Assembly: GCA_017525225.1 (NCBI GenBank)
Contig: JAFXTB010000020.1
Location: 1 to 51,475 of the forward strand
Direction: 5' to 3'
Length of the DNA stretch: 51,475 nucleotides
DNA from: Kiritimatiellia bacterium
GTDB taxonomy: Bacteria > Verrucomicrobiota > Kiritimatiellia > RFP12 > UBA1067
In this document: positions 40,057 through 47,769 of the stretch, in pieces
Layout: every line of letters starts with the position of its first letter
Numbering within the stretch: the first letter of the stretch is position 1
Translations under genes and position numbers: made by a program
Notes under the pieces: model-generated
The model's input: the letters and a program-made list of their open reading frames with translations, nothing else
What the model was told of the DNA's origin: nothing
Databases searched by the model: none

Positions 40057-41294
40057 TTAGAGAGGAGTGGACGGCCGCCATTTTGCCGAACTCCCCTTTT
40101 TGCAAACACGGATTTGACCTGCGCTAGAATCTTTGGAGCAGTTCCAAGGCCATAGCGCTCGCCGACCATGAGTATATCTTCGTCAGCGATGCGGGAGAAC
40201 TTTCCGTTGACTGAAAGCGCATGCTGGTTTTGCCAATCGCTCCAATCCGAATCGGCGCCGGAGAAATGGCTGCCGGTAAGATCGTATGCCGGAGCGAGTT
40301 CCCACGTGCCGCCTTCGCGCATCATGAACGAGAAGTTTTTCGTATGGTCGTCCATCTCCTTGTTATAGACGTTGAACGCCATGCGCCTGAACAGCTCCTC
40401 CAACGCCTCGTAACCCAACCCAAGCGTATCGGCGGTATCAAAAAGCATTTCATAGGTATAGAGTCCCTTTGGACCACCCTGCGGCAAATGTTGCAGAGCA
40501 CACAGCGTTTGCACAAGATGACGGTTCTTCACGTCCCTGTCGAACCGTTTCGTCATGAAATGCCGTACTCCGTCAAGCTCATATAGGCGGCATTCACTCA
40601 TCTCGATCCCTGCTGCACGAGCCTTTAAATAGACGTCATATTCCTCCTCCCCCGCAGAGGGCACTTCCGCAGACGTAAACTTGATAAGCCAATGCTCGAA
40701 TCCAGGCGGAAGATTATCCTGTCCGGCAAGGAATTCACCTGTCTCCCGATTCCATGCGACAACCGCCTTCGCCTGTGCCCCGCCGGCGGAAGTACCGACA
40801 CGGATGATTTCACGCAACGCATCGTCGCCGCCAAGTTTGGAAAGATCGGCATTGAGCGCCATGCGAGCCTCTTCGACAAGTTTCCGCATGTCAAGGGCCG
40901 TCGGCGTGATGCGTTCAGGCCCAATGTCTGGCTCGTACGTCAAGGCACCCATTCCGCGCGTACCGACATACGCGAGCCGATCAAGCGTGGAAATAATCGA
41001 TTTGGGAATCTTCTGTTCATCCATCCACTTGTCGATAAGCGCATTTCCGAATGCGTCAGGAATGGAATCGGCAAACACGCCCGGAAGGCCTCGGAACGTT
41101 CCTTTGGGAAGTTCAAAATTGATCGATTTGTAGATTTCTGTACGTAGCGGCATCTGAATCGGTGCAATCTGTATTCCAGTGCGAATAAATGCCGGATCAT
41201 ACTGAAACTGGTAGTATGATCCGAAATCAGGTGCGATCCTTCCAACATGGTATCCCCACAGAAATACATCCACGGCCATTACACGCTTATACAT
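40053..41294 (-). CDS. hipA: HipA-family serine/threonine kinase toxin
   Basis: A 413-residue HipA-like kinase. The N-terminal subdomain (about 5-120, LPGVFADSIPDAFGNALID) is followed by the Gly/Ser loop RVGTSAGGAQAKAVV (165-179), with the autophosphorylation-type Ser. The catalytic segment is YNKEMDDHTKNFSF (310-323), with Asp316 and Asn320, then APAYDLT with the Mg-binding Asp338. Characterised HipA proteins phosphorylate tRNA synthetases such as GltX, causing dormancy. It overlaps the upstream HTH gene by 8 nt. The DNA is visibly richer in A/T than the surrounding genes, consistent with transfer. Confidence 0.9.
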   Translation of the reverse strand: MYKRVMAVDVFLWGYHVGRIAPDFGSYYQFQYDPAFIRTGIQIAPIQMPLRTEIYKSINFELPKGTFRGLPGVFADSIPDAFGNALIDKWMDEQKIPKSIISTLDRLAYVGTRGMGALTYEPDIGPERITPTALDMRKLVEEARMALNADLSKLGGDDALREIIRVGTSAGGAQAKAVVAWNRETGEFLAGQDNLPPGFEHWLIKFTSAEVPSAGEEEYDVYLKARAAGIEMSECRLYELDGVRHFMTKRFDRDVKNRHLVQTLCALQHLPQGGPKGLYTYEMLFDTADTLGLGYEALEELFRRMAFNVYNKEMDDHTKNFSFMMREGGTWELAPAYDLTGSHFSGADSDWSDWQNQHALSVNGKFSRIADEDILMVGERYGLGTAPKILAQVKSVFAKRGVRQNGGRPLLSN

Positions 41295-41607
41295 GCTTCG
41301 CCTCGCTTCCTTTTCGCACGGTCTTTGAGGCCCGCTTGCGTTCCTTGTGCGTCATTTGGGCAATATGATGGTCGATATGTTCTTCTGGTGCTAGCTCGAA
41401 CACCCAATTCGTATGCCCATACGTACGACAGAGCGAGACCAACGCCCAAATCGAACCGCCATGACCGTTTTCAATATTCTTGACAGTCGATGCAGATATG
41501 CCACTGCGTTCTGCAGCAACTTCACGTGTCATATTCAAGAATAGCCTACGCATACGTAAGCCACCACCAACCTGTTTCAAGATTTCTTTCTTGCCACCAC
41601 GCAACAT
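41287..41607 (-). CDS. hipB: HipB-like XRE-family antitoxin/repressor
   Basis: A 106-residue protein with a Cro/CI-type helix-turn-helix (about residues 13-70: LRMRRLFLNMTREVAAERSG, SASTVKNIENG) and a basic C-terminal tail. It is the expected antitoxin and autorepressor of the hipA gene that follows. A strong AGGAGG lies 7 nt before the ATG. Palindromes in the promoter (41646-41659) are candidate operators. Confidence 0.86.
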   Translation of the reverse strand: MLRGGKKEILKQVGGGLRMRRLFLNMTREVAAERSGISASTVKNIENGHGGSIWALVSLCRTYGHTNWVFELAPEEHIDHHIAQMTHKERKRASKTVRKGSEAKHV

Positions 41608-41638
41608 GCTACACCTCCTGTCAAAACCAGACGATTGA

Positions 41639-41667
41639 ATTATAGCAAAAGACCTTTTGTTTCACAA
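41639..41667 (-). promoter_or_regulatory. hipBA promoter
   Basis: -35 TTGTGA at 41667-41662, 17-nt spacer, -10 TATAAT at 41644-41639, upstream TGC. Leader of about 25 nt with AGGAGG before hipB. Confidence 0.72.
41646..41659. promoter_or_regulatory. Candidate HipB operator (perfect palindrome)
   Basis: CAAAAG-AC-CTTTTG, a perfect 6+6 inverted repeat located between the -35 and -10 of the hipBA promoter. A second, looser inverted repeat AAGGG...CCCTT lies just upstream (about 41666-41687). Placement fits autorepression by HipB, but the binding is inferred. Confidence 0.5.
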
Positions 41668-41764
41668 GGGGTAAAAATCAACCCTTTAAAAGATGTTAAG
41701 AGCCATAAAGGGCAAGAATATACCAATTGTCTACTAAAGCCTCCATGCATCCGCAACATGGTCA

Positions 41765-42790
41765 TTAGCGAGATGTCTGGGGTGCTTGGGTAGTTCTCCT
41801 GTAGACGCGAACATAGTCTATCTCGAAATCGCGCGGATATGGCAGGTTGTCCGGCGTGGGCTTAAGCCAGCCGGCAAACTTCGGATGGCCGCCGAGCTGG
41901 TACTGTCCGAGGAGGATCATCATCTCCTTCTGCGGGGTCGGCCCCTCGTACACCCAGAGCCTCTGGCCGTCAAGGTACCACGTGAGTCGGCCTTCCTCCC
42001 ATTCCATCGCATAGACATGGAAGTTCTTCGACCAGTCAAAGGGAAGCGTCGGACAGCAGCCGAACTGGCCGAACTTGCCGTTGCCCAGGTCTTTCGGGAA
42101 GTGGATCGTGAGGGCAAGCTGGTTGTCGTATCGTCCGAGCGCCTCGAAGATGTCGATCTCCACCACGTAGTCGGATACGTTCCTGCTGCGTCCCGCGACA
42201 CTGCCCAGCCGCTCGTTGTTGACCGTGTACTCCTGCCAGAGCGGGTCGGCCTGCACGAGCCAGAACGCGGCGTGGAGCCCATCGCCCTTCGGCATCCGGC
42301 AACGGATTTCCCACCAGCCGTACTTCTGGGCGAACTTGTCGAGGCGCTGGACGTCGTTCGTGGTCGCACCGATGCGGTGGTCGCTCGTCTGGATCGACGA
42401 AACGGCGGGCGCGGAGGGCTTCCTGCGGCGCGGCAGGTCGCGGTCGATGCGCAGTTTCAGGATGCCGTCCTCGATCACGTAGTTCGCATCGGGATCTTCG
42501 AAGCGCGACGGGATGCCCATGCGCGCGAACCAGTCCTTGCGTCCGGCGCGGTAGGATGTGAACCAGTTCCTGTCCTTGACGCGTACACCGTCGAAGTCGT
42601 CCGAAAAGGTCAGTTCCCAGCCAGGCTTCTCGATCGGAGGGCGCGGCGTGTCGCGCTCCGCCCAGCTGCCTCTGCAAGGCATGCCCTTGACCGGAACATC
42701 CGACGCAAACGCGGAAGAAAGCGGTCCTACGGCCTGAATCGCGGCGTACAGGATAATCACACCATGCGTAATATCGTTAATTTTCCCCAT
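41765..42790 (-). CDS. GH16 family secreted beta-glucanase-like hydrolase
   Basis: A 341-residue glycoside hydrolase family 16 enzyme with N-terminal signal sequence (about 1-30). The catalytic motif EIDIFE is at residues 211-216 (Glu211 nucleophile, Glu216 acid/base), flanked by WWEIRCRMPKGDGLHAAFW and ends with the family-typical FEIDYVRVYRR. Substrates of the family include beta-1,3/1,4-glucans, laminarin, agar and carrageenan; which one cannot be told. ATG at 42790 is chosen because a promoter -10 lies 7 nt upstream, making the mRNA leaderless. Confidence 0.88.
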   Translation of the reverse strand: MGKINDITHGVIILYAAIQAVGPLSSAFASDVPVKGMPCRGSWAERDTPRPPIEKPGWELTFSDDFDGVRVKDRNWFTSYRAGRKDWFARMGIPSRFEDPDANYVIEDGILKLRIDRDLPRRRKPSAPAVSSIQTSDHRIGATTNDVQRLDKFAQKYGWWEIRCRMPKGDGLHAAFWLVQADPLWQEYTVNNERLGSVAGRSRNVSDYVVEIDIFEALGRYDNQLALTIHFPKDLGNGKFGQFGCCPTLPFDWSKNFHVYAMEWEEGRLTWYLDGQRLWVYEGPTPQKEMMILLGQYQLGGHPKFAGWLKPTPDNLPYPRDFEIDYVRVYRRTTQAPQTSR

Positions 42791-42797
42791 GGCGAGT

Positions 42798-42826
42798 ATT
42801 CTACCAAAATTCCCACGCCGCCACAA
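42798..42826 (-). promoter_or_regulatory. Leaderless promoter of the GH16 gene
   Basis: -35 TTGTGG at 42826-42821, 17-nt spacer ending in TGG, -10 TAGAAT at 42803-42798, then 7 nt and the ATG at 42790. No room for a ribosome binding site downstream of the predicted start. Confidence 0.7.
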
Positions 42827-42948
42827 CACGGGCATGCCCTATGACGGCAGTAGGCTTCCGCGTCGTCATCGGCCTCACCCCCCACCACTGGCGATTCGAA
42901 TGCATCTCCGGAACCTGACCGCACCGGTGCACATTCACTTTGAAGTCT

Positions 42949-43902
42949 TCACTGCCAGCTGAAGGTACATGTCGCCTCGCGATGTTCGCGTTCGATGTCG
43001 TCCCAGGCCTGCGTGCGCGGATTGTCGGGTCCGGGGAAGAAGAACCCCTTCTGTACGAACTTCGCCACGGCGCCTTTGCATGACAACCGAAACGTGGCAT
43101 ATCCTATGTCGCCCCAGTGCCCAGTCGAGGGCAGGCAGAGTGTACGGACGATGTCAGAACTCTTCCAGCCGCGGGAGATCCAGTCGGTCTTCCAACGATG
43201 GTCGTGTCCATGGACATATCCGACGACATACGGTGCGCTGCCAAGAACCTGCCTGAACGGCTTTCCACAGACCTTGAGATCCACGAGCGGATAGTGGGAC
43301 GCCACGATGGTCGGACGCGAAAGCCTTGACAACCTGTCGGCTATCCACTCCTGCTGTGGCAGGTCGAAGTCGCCGGGAACCGGTCCCATGTCCTGCGGGC
43401 CGCGGTCGTCGGTACCCTGAAGGCCGTCCAGCATCAACAGATCGACAGGACCGAGATCCGTACTGCTGACGATGCGGCCGGGGAATATCTGCCGCGCCGC
43501 ATATTCTGGCCATGTCTCGAGAAACGCCGAACGGCGGTCGTGGTTGCCCATACCGAACACGACCTCGATTCCGAGGGCGATCATCTGCCGGAAAAACGGG
43601 GCGGATGTTTCATACTCCTCCTTGAGCCCGCAATGGTAGGCGATGTCGCCGAACACGATCACACGACGAGGCAGCGGATCCATGCGAAGTATCTCCGCAA
43701 CCTGGCTTGCGAAATATCTGTATTGGTAGCAGCTACTGTTGCGCACATGCAGATCGGAAAGGAATACGACAAGGTTGTCGTCGAAGTCCGACTTGTCGCC
43801 AGTGAAGAACCGGGGCATGACACATCCACCGGTGAACGTTGCCGCGCCCATCGCTCCAGCAAGCCGCAGGAACCCCCTGCGCGATAGTTTTTCTGTTTTC
43901 AT
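42949..43902 (-). CDS. Secreted calcineurin-like metallophosphoesterase
   Basis: A 317-residue metallophosphoesterase. Metal-binding motifs: VVFLSDLH (DxH), FGDIAYH (GDxxxH), GMGNHD (GNHD), ASHYPL and GYVHGHDH (GHxH). The N-terminus has a Tat-like SRRGFLRLAG followed by a lipobox-like TGGC, so it is probably an exported lipoprotein. ATG at 43902 overlaps the GH78 stop (ATGA) with AAAGGAG upstream. The genetic link with a rhamnosidase suggests a phosphorylated or nucleotide-linked glycan substrate, but this is inference. Confidence 0.86.
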   Translation of the reverse strand: MKTEKLSRRGFLRLAGAMGAATFTGGCVMPRFFTGDKSDFDDNLVVFLSDLHVRNSSCYQYRYFASQVAEILRMDPLPRRVIVFGDIAYHCGLKEEYETSAPFFRQMIALGIEVVFGMGNHDRRSAFLETWPEYAARQIFPGRIVSSTDLGPVDLLMLDGLQGTDDRGPQDMGPVPGDFDLPQQEWIADRLSRLSRPTIVASHYPLVDLKVCGKPFRQVLGSAPYVVGYVHGHDHRWKTDWISRGWKSSDIVRTLCLPSTGHWGDIGYATFRLSCKGAVAKFVQKGFFFPGPDNPRTQAWDDIEREHREATCTFSWQ

Positions 43903-46223
43903 TTTCTCCTTTCTGACCCGCGCATCACGCCGTCTGGCAGATGGGAATCGACCTCGATCTTTCCGTCCACGACCTTCCACGAAACGGATATCCGTCCCTT
44001 CGGCGTGTCGAGCCAGCCAGATGCCGAGGTCACACCGGGAATGGGCTTGGGATCGATGCGAACCTTGTCGCATCCGACGGCATCGTCGCAGACCGATATT
44101 CCAAGCACGTGCCGCATCAGCCACTCGTCCACCGAGCCGAACATCGGATGGCAGTTGCTGCTGACGCTCTTGCACTTTTCCTCGGACCACTGCTGCCATA
44201 GCGTGGTTGCGCCGCAATCCAGCATGTTGAACCATCCGGGGAATCCCCTGTGCATCGCCACGCGCGCCGCAAGCGCCGCATCGCCGTGGAGCGGCAGATA
44301 TTCAAGCAGGTACATCGTCGCGAAGATGCCAGTCGTGAGCGCATCGCCATGGGCGTGGATGTCCTGCTTCAGCAGTTCATACGCCGCCGGCACGTCCCCG
44401 GGCTCCAACAGGCCGTGATAGAGCGCGAAAAGCTGTTCGCCCTGCAAGCCCGACCCCACCTTTCCGCCTCCATGCACATGGTCGGCGCGAAACCTGGCGG
44501 CGATTCTCCCGGCAAGCTCCATCAGCTTTCCGGCGTCGTCCGTCTTTTCGAGAAGTCGCGCGAACTTCGCCGTGAGCGTGACGAACTGGTGCCAGTGCGC
44601 GAGACTCGTCAGCTTCCAATAGTGCTTCTCCCCGGCCACTGCAACGTGATCGCCCAGGCATTCTGGGAGATCGTTCGACGGATAGCGTTTCGCGACAAGG
44701 TCGATGTAGCGGACGAGCGCGGGGTAGGCGAGACGCACGGAATCAAGGTCGCCATCGTAGCGCACTAGCGAATCGACGAGTACGGGCACGCATACCGCCC
44801 AGCCGATAGACCCCGCGCGCGTTCCACCCTGGGCGATCATCGAATTCGGCTTCTGCCGGGCGGAGGGATAGATCGATTTAGATGCGATTCCGACGAACGG
44901 GGCCGTCTCGGTGAAAAGCCCGTCGTCCTCCGCTTCGTCCAGGAAGTCCCGAAGCGTCTTGCGGTAGAATTCCGCCATATCGTAGTTCATCCAGAACGCG
45001 TCGGCGGTACATGCGATGTCGCCACCGTAGCCGAGCTTCTCGCGTCCGGGACAGTCCGACTGCACGCTCTGGAGGTTGGAGCGGAACGTACGGCGGCAGA
45101 CATCGTGCAGCAGGTTGAGCTTTTCATTCGAACACGTGAAATGCGAACGTTCCCTGACGTCCGCCGACCACGCGCACATCTCGAAATCCTCCGGCCTCGG
45201 GGCGGCGCATCGTCCTTCCACCTGCACGTAGCGGAAGACGTGGAAAGTGAAGCGCGGCTCGAACGTGAATTCCGGCGAACCGTCCCCTATCACGCTGTCG
45301 CGCTGCTCGGCGATGGCGAAGAGCGGTCCACGCCCGGGATCCTTTATCTGGCCGGCGACAGCGGTCATCACGTTGACGGTGCCGTCCGGCCAGATACGCT
45401 CGCCCTGCCGCAGACGCACCTTCTCTCCCCTGGGTACGCCGCGAAGCTTGGCTCGCAGCGTGCCCGCCGCATTGACGCCCATATCGACAAGCCAAACGTC
45501 GTTCGACAGTTGCGTTACGCTTTTCGCATGCCAAGAGTCGTAAACGACCACTTTCGGAAACGCTCCTGCTGCAACGACCTTGCCTTCAGGTCCCTTCACG
45601 ACACGCGCACGTCCGTTGAAGTCAACGTGAAGTCTCCTGTCCTCCACCACGCCGAGATAGATGCTGTTGTGTATCACGCGCCCTTGCGCCGCGCGCCACG
45701 ATTCGTCGGTCTGGACCGTCTCGCGCACTCCGTCCGCGTACGCTATCTCCAGCGTAGCCTTCACGCAGGGCGTGCCCGTCGCCATGTGCTCGCGCAGATT
45801 GTACACGTACCACATCCTGAGCGGCAGAAGGTTGTACCAGCCGTTTCCAAGCTCGACGCGCAGGGTGTTGCCGGTCCCCTTCCGCACCTGCGCCGTGACG
45901 TCGAACGACTCCTCGAGGATTCGCTTGCGGTACGGCGTCAGCGGCGGCAGGGACGTGGACGACACACGCTCGCCGTTCACGAAGAGATCGCGCATCCCGG
46001 GGGCGGCGACCCGCCATACGGCACGCGCTATCGCGACGTCGCGAGTCCTGAAATCCCGCATCACGACATCGTTCCTCGCCGGCGCGAAGAACGCCGCCGT
46101 ATCCGACTCCGCCGGCGGCTCGTACGATCCGGCGATCCATTCCGAGGCGAGGCTCGCGAACGACGCCGCACACAAGGAAGCGGCGGCAAGAATGGCCTTC
46201 ATTGACCTGCGTCTCATGTTCAT
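43899..46223 (-). CDS. GH78 alpha-L-rhamnosidase (secreted)
   Basis: A 774-residue glycoside hydrolase with signal peptide (KAILAAASLCAASFASLAS). An N-terminal beta domain (VWRVAAPGMRDLFVNGERV, ELGNGWYNL) precedes the (alpha/alpha)6 barrel. SDCPGREKLGYGGD matches the GH78 signature region that holds the general acid, and NCHPMFGSVDEWLMR the C-terminal signature. It removes terminal rhamnose from plant or bacterial polysaccharides such as rhamnogalacturonan. No clear ribosome binding site precedes the ATG; two other in-frame ATGs lie within 7 codons. It follows the Gfo/Idh gene by 3 nt. Confidence 0.9.
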   Translation of the reverse strand: MNMRRRSMKAILAAASLCAASFASLASEWIAGSYEPPAESDTAAFFAPARNDVVMRDFRTRDVAIARAVWRVAAPGMRDLFVNGERVSSTSLPPLTPYRKRILEESFDVTAQVRKGTGNTLRVELGNGWYNLLPLRMWYVYNLREHMATGTPCVKATLEIAYADGVRETVQTDESWRAAQGRVIHNSIYLGVVEDRRLHVDFNGRARVVKGPEGKVVAAGAFPKVVVYDSWHAKSVTQLSNDVWLVDMGVNAAGTLRAKLRGVPRGEKVRLRQGERIWPDGTVNVMTAVAGQIKDPGRGPLFAIAEQRDSVIGDGSPEFTFEPRFTFHVFRYVQVEGRCAAPRPEDFEMCAWSADVRERSHFTCSNEKLNLLHDVCRRTFRSNLQSVQSDCPGREKLGYGGDIACTADAFWMNYDMAEFYRKTLRDFLDEAEDDGLFTETAPFVGIASKSIYPSARQKPNSMIAQGGTRAGSIGWAVCVPVLVDSLVRYDGDLDSVRLAYPALVRYIDLVAKRYPSNDLPECLGDHVAVAGEKHYWKLTSLAHWHQFVTLTAKFARLLEKTDDAGKLMELAGRIAARFRADHVHGGGKVGSGLQGEQLFALYHGLLEPGDVPAAYELLKQDIHAHGDALTTGIFATMYLLEYLPLHGDAALAARVAMHRGFPGWFNMLDCGATTLWQQWSEEKCKSVSSNCHPMFGSVDEWLMRHVLGISVCDDAVGCDKVRIDPKPIPGVTSASGWLDTPKGRISVSWKVVDGKIEVDSHLPDGVMRGSERRK

Positions 46224-46226
46224 GGC

Positions 46227-47645
46227 TCAGTTCAGCAGCCGGTCGTAGTCCAACTTGAATTCGGCGAGGTTGACCTTAAGGTCGAACTTGCCGTTTGCGA
46301 ACGGCTTCATGAGCGCATCGTATTCCGCCTTGCCTGTCGTCTCGCGCTTTACGTCCCAGTTCAGCGAGATACCGTCCTTCCTGCCGCGCCCCAGCTCCAT
46401 GCACATCATGCCGAGCGAGGAAAGCGCCGTGGAAAGATGTCCCTCCTCCGCGTTGGTGGCGGTCTGCGTTGGATCGTTCGCCACGATCGCCTCCAGCCAG
46501 TCGTCAACGTGCAGCTGCAGGCAGCTCTTCTTCATTTTCCACATCTTCGGCAGTACCTCTGGACGCGACGCCTCCAGGGGACCCATCTCGCCGGGCTTGA
46601 CGACCGGATCAGGATCGGTGGGCGTAACCTTGAATGCGCCTCTCGTGCAGAATATCCAGTCGCCCTTCTCACCGATGAACTTCACGCCCAGCTGATACTT
46701 GTCGGTGACATGTACATCCGTCTTGCCGCCGTTGAAGGCAAAGTGGAGGTCGTAGGTGTCATGGACGTTCCAGAGTTTCCCGCCGCTCGTGTCGAGCCAT
46801 GTGCACGTGCCCGTCACCGATTCCGGCCCCGCCGCGCCCAGTCCCCATCGTGCTATGTCCAGATGGTGCGCACCCCAGTTCGTAATCATGCCCCAGCCGT
46901 AGGGCATCAGCTCTATCCAGCCCGGCCGTTCGCGCTGGTTCGTCTGGGAATGGCAGCGCGATTCGCAATAGGGCACGGAAGGATCCGTCGGCCCTAGCCA
47001 GGTCTGGTAGTCGAACGTGTCGGGAATCTTCTGCGGTACGCTCGACCCGCCGGCGGGATCCGTTCCGAGGCCGACCTCCACGCGCCTGATGTCACCCAGG
47101 ACGCCAGCGCGTACGGCCTTTACCGCCGCCTGGAACTGGCTCCAGTTGCGCTGCTGGGAACCGACCTGGAAGACGGTGTTGTACCGCTTGGCCAGATTGG
47201 CAAGAAGACGTCCTTCCTTTATCGTCTGCGCAAACGGCTTCTGCAGCCACACTGCCTTGCGCGAACAGATCGCTGTCGTCGCCACGAGCGCGTGCCAGAA
47301 GTCCGGCAGACAGATCATCACGGCATCTACATCCGTCTGCGCACAGACTTCCTTGTAGTCCCGATAGATGCGGATCTTCGTGCCATCCGCGTATGCCTTC
47401 TCCACGCGCGCCGCCGTAAGGCGCGTCCGCTTCATGTCGAGATCGCAGACGGCGACGATGCGGGCGATGTCGCGCCGCGCCAGGACGCCCGGCACCTCGA
47501 ACTCCGTCGAGATGCGTCCGCAGCCGATTATCGCCACGTTGATCTTCGAATTGCCTCGGAACGAACGACACCCGCCGAAAACAAGCGGCACACCCGCCGC
47601 CATCGTCCCTAGCCTTATGAAATCTTTCCTGCTGGTCATTGACAT
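46227..47645 (-). CDS. Exported Gfo/Idh/MocA-family oxidoreductase
   Basis: A 472-residue NAD(P)-dependent oxidoreductase. The N-terminus MTSRKDFIRLGTMAAGVPLVFGGC combines a Tat-like region and a lipobox, so it is expected outside the cytoplasm, as in many PVC and Bacteroidota homologues. The Rossmann fold starts with NVAIIGCGRISTEF; the usual EKP motif reads LQKPFAQ, keeping the catalytic Lys, and the NWGAHHLDIARWG segment provides the His-containing site. Partner gene GH78 suggests oxidation/rearrangement of a released sugar. AAAGGAACC precedes the ATG. Confidence 0.88.
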   Translation of the reverse strand: MSMTSRKDFIRLGTMAAGVPLVFGGCRSFRGNSKINVAIIGCGRISTEFEVPGVLARRDIARIVAVCDLDMKRTRLTAARVEKAYADGTKIRIYRDYKEVCAQTDVDAVMICLPDFWHALVATTAICSRKAVWLQKPFAQTIKEGRLLANLAKRYNTVFQVGSQQRNWSQFQAAVKAVRAGVLGDIRRVEVGLGTDPAGGSSVPQKIPDTFDYQTWLGPTDPSVPYCESRCHSQTNQRERPGWIELMPYGWGMITNWGAHHLDIARWGLGAAGPESVTGTCTWLDTSGGKLWNVHDTYDLHFAFNGGKTDVHVTDKYQLGVKFIGEKGDWIFCTRGAFKVTPTDPDPVVKPGEMGPLEASRPEVLPKMWKMKKSCLQLHVDDWLEAIVANDPTQTATNAEEGHLSTALSSLGMMCMELGRGRKDGISLNWDVKRETTGKAEYDALMKPFANGKFDLKVNLAEFKLDYDRLLN

Positions 47646-47708
47646 GGTTCCTTTCTGGTTTGGACGCATGACCGCAAGCGGACACCCCGGATGCGGCAAC
47701 TTCACAAG

Positions 47709-47737
47709 ATTATACATCATAAACGGCTGTCAGGCAA
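47709..47737 (-). promoter_or_regulatory. Promoter of the Gfo-GH78-phosphoesterase operon
   Basis: -35 TTGCCT at 47737-47732, 17-nt spacer, -10 TATAAT at 47714-47709. Leader of about 57 nt. Confidence 0.68.
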
Positions 47738-47769
47738 TAGACCCGAACGCGCAAAAACGTGTACGTGGA

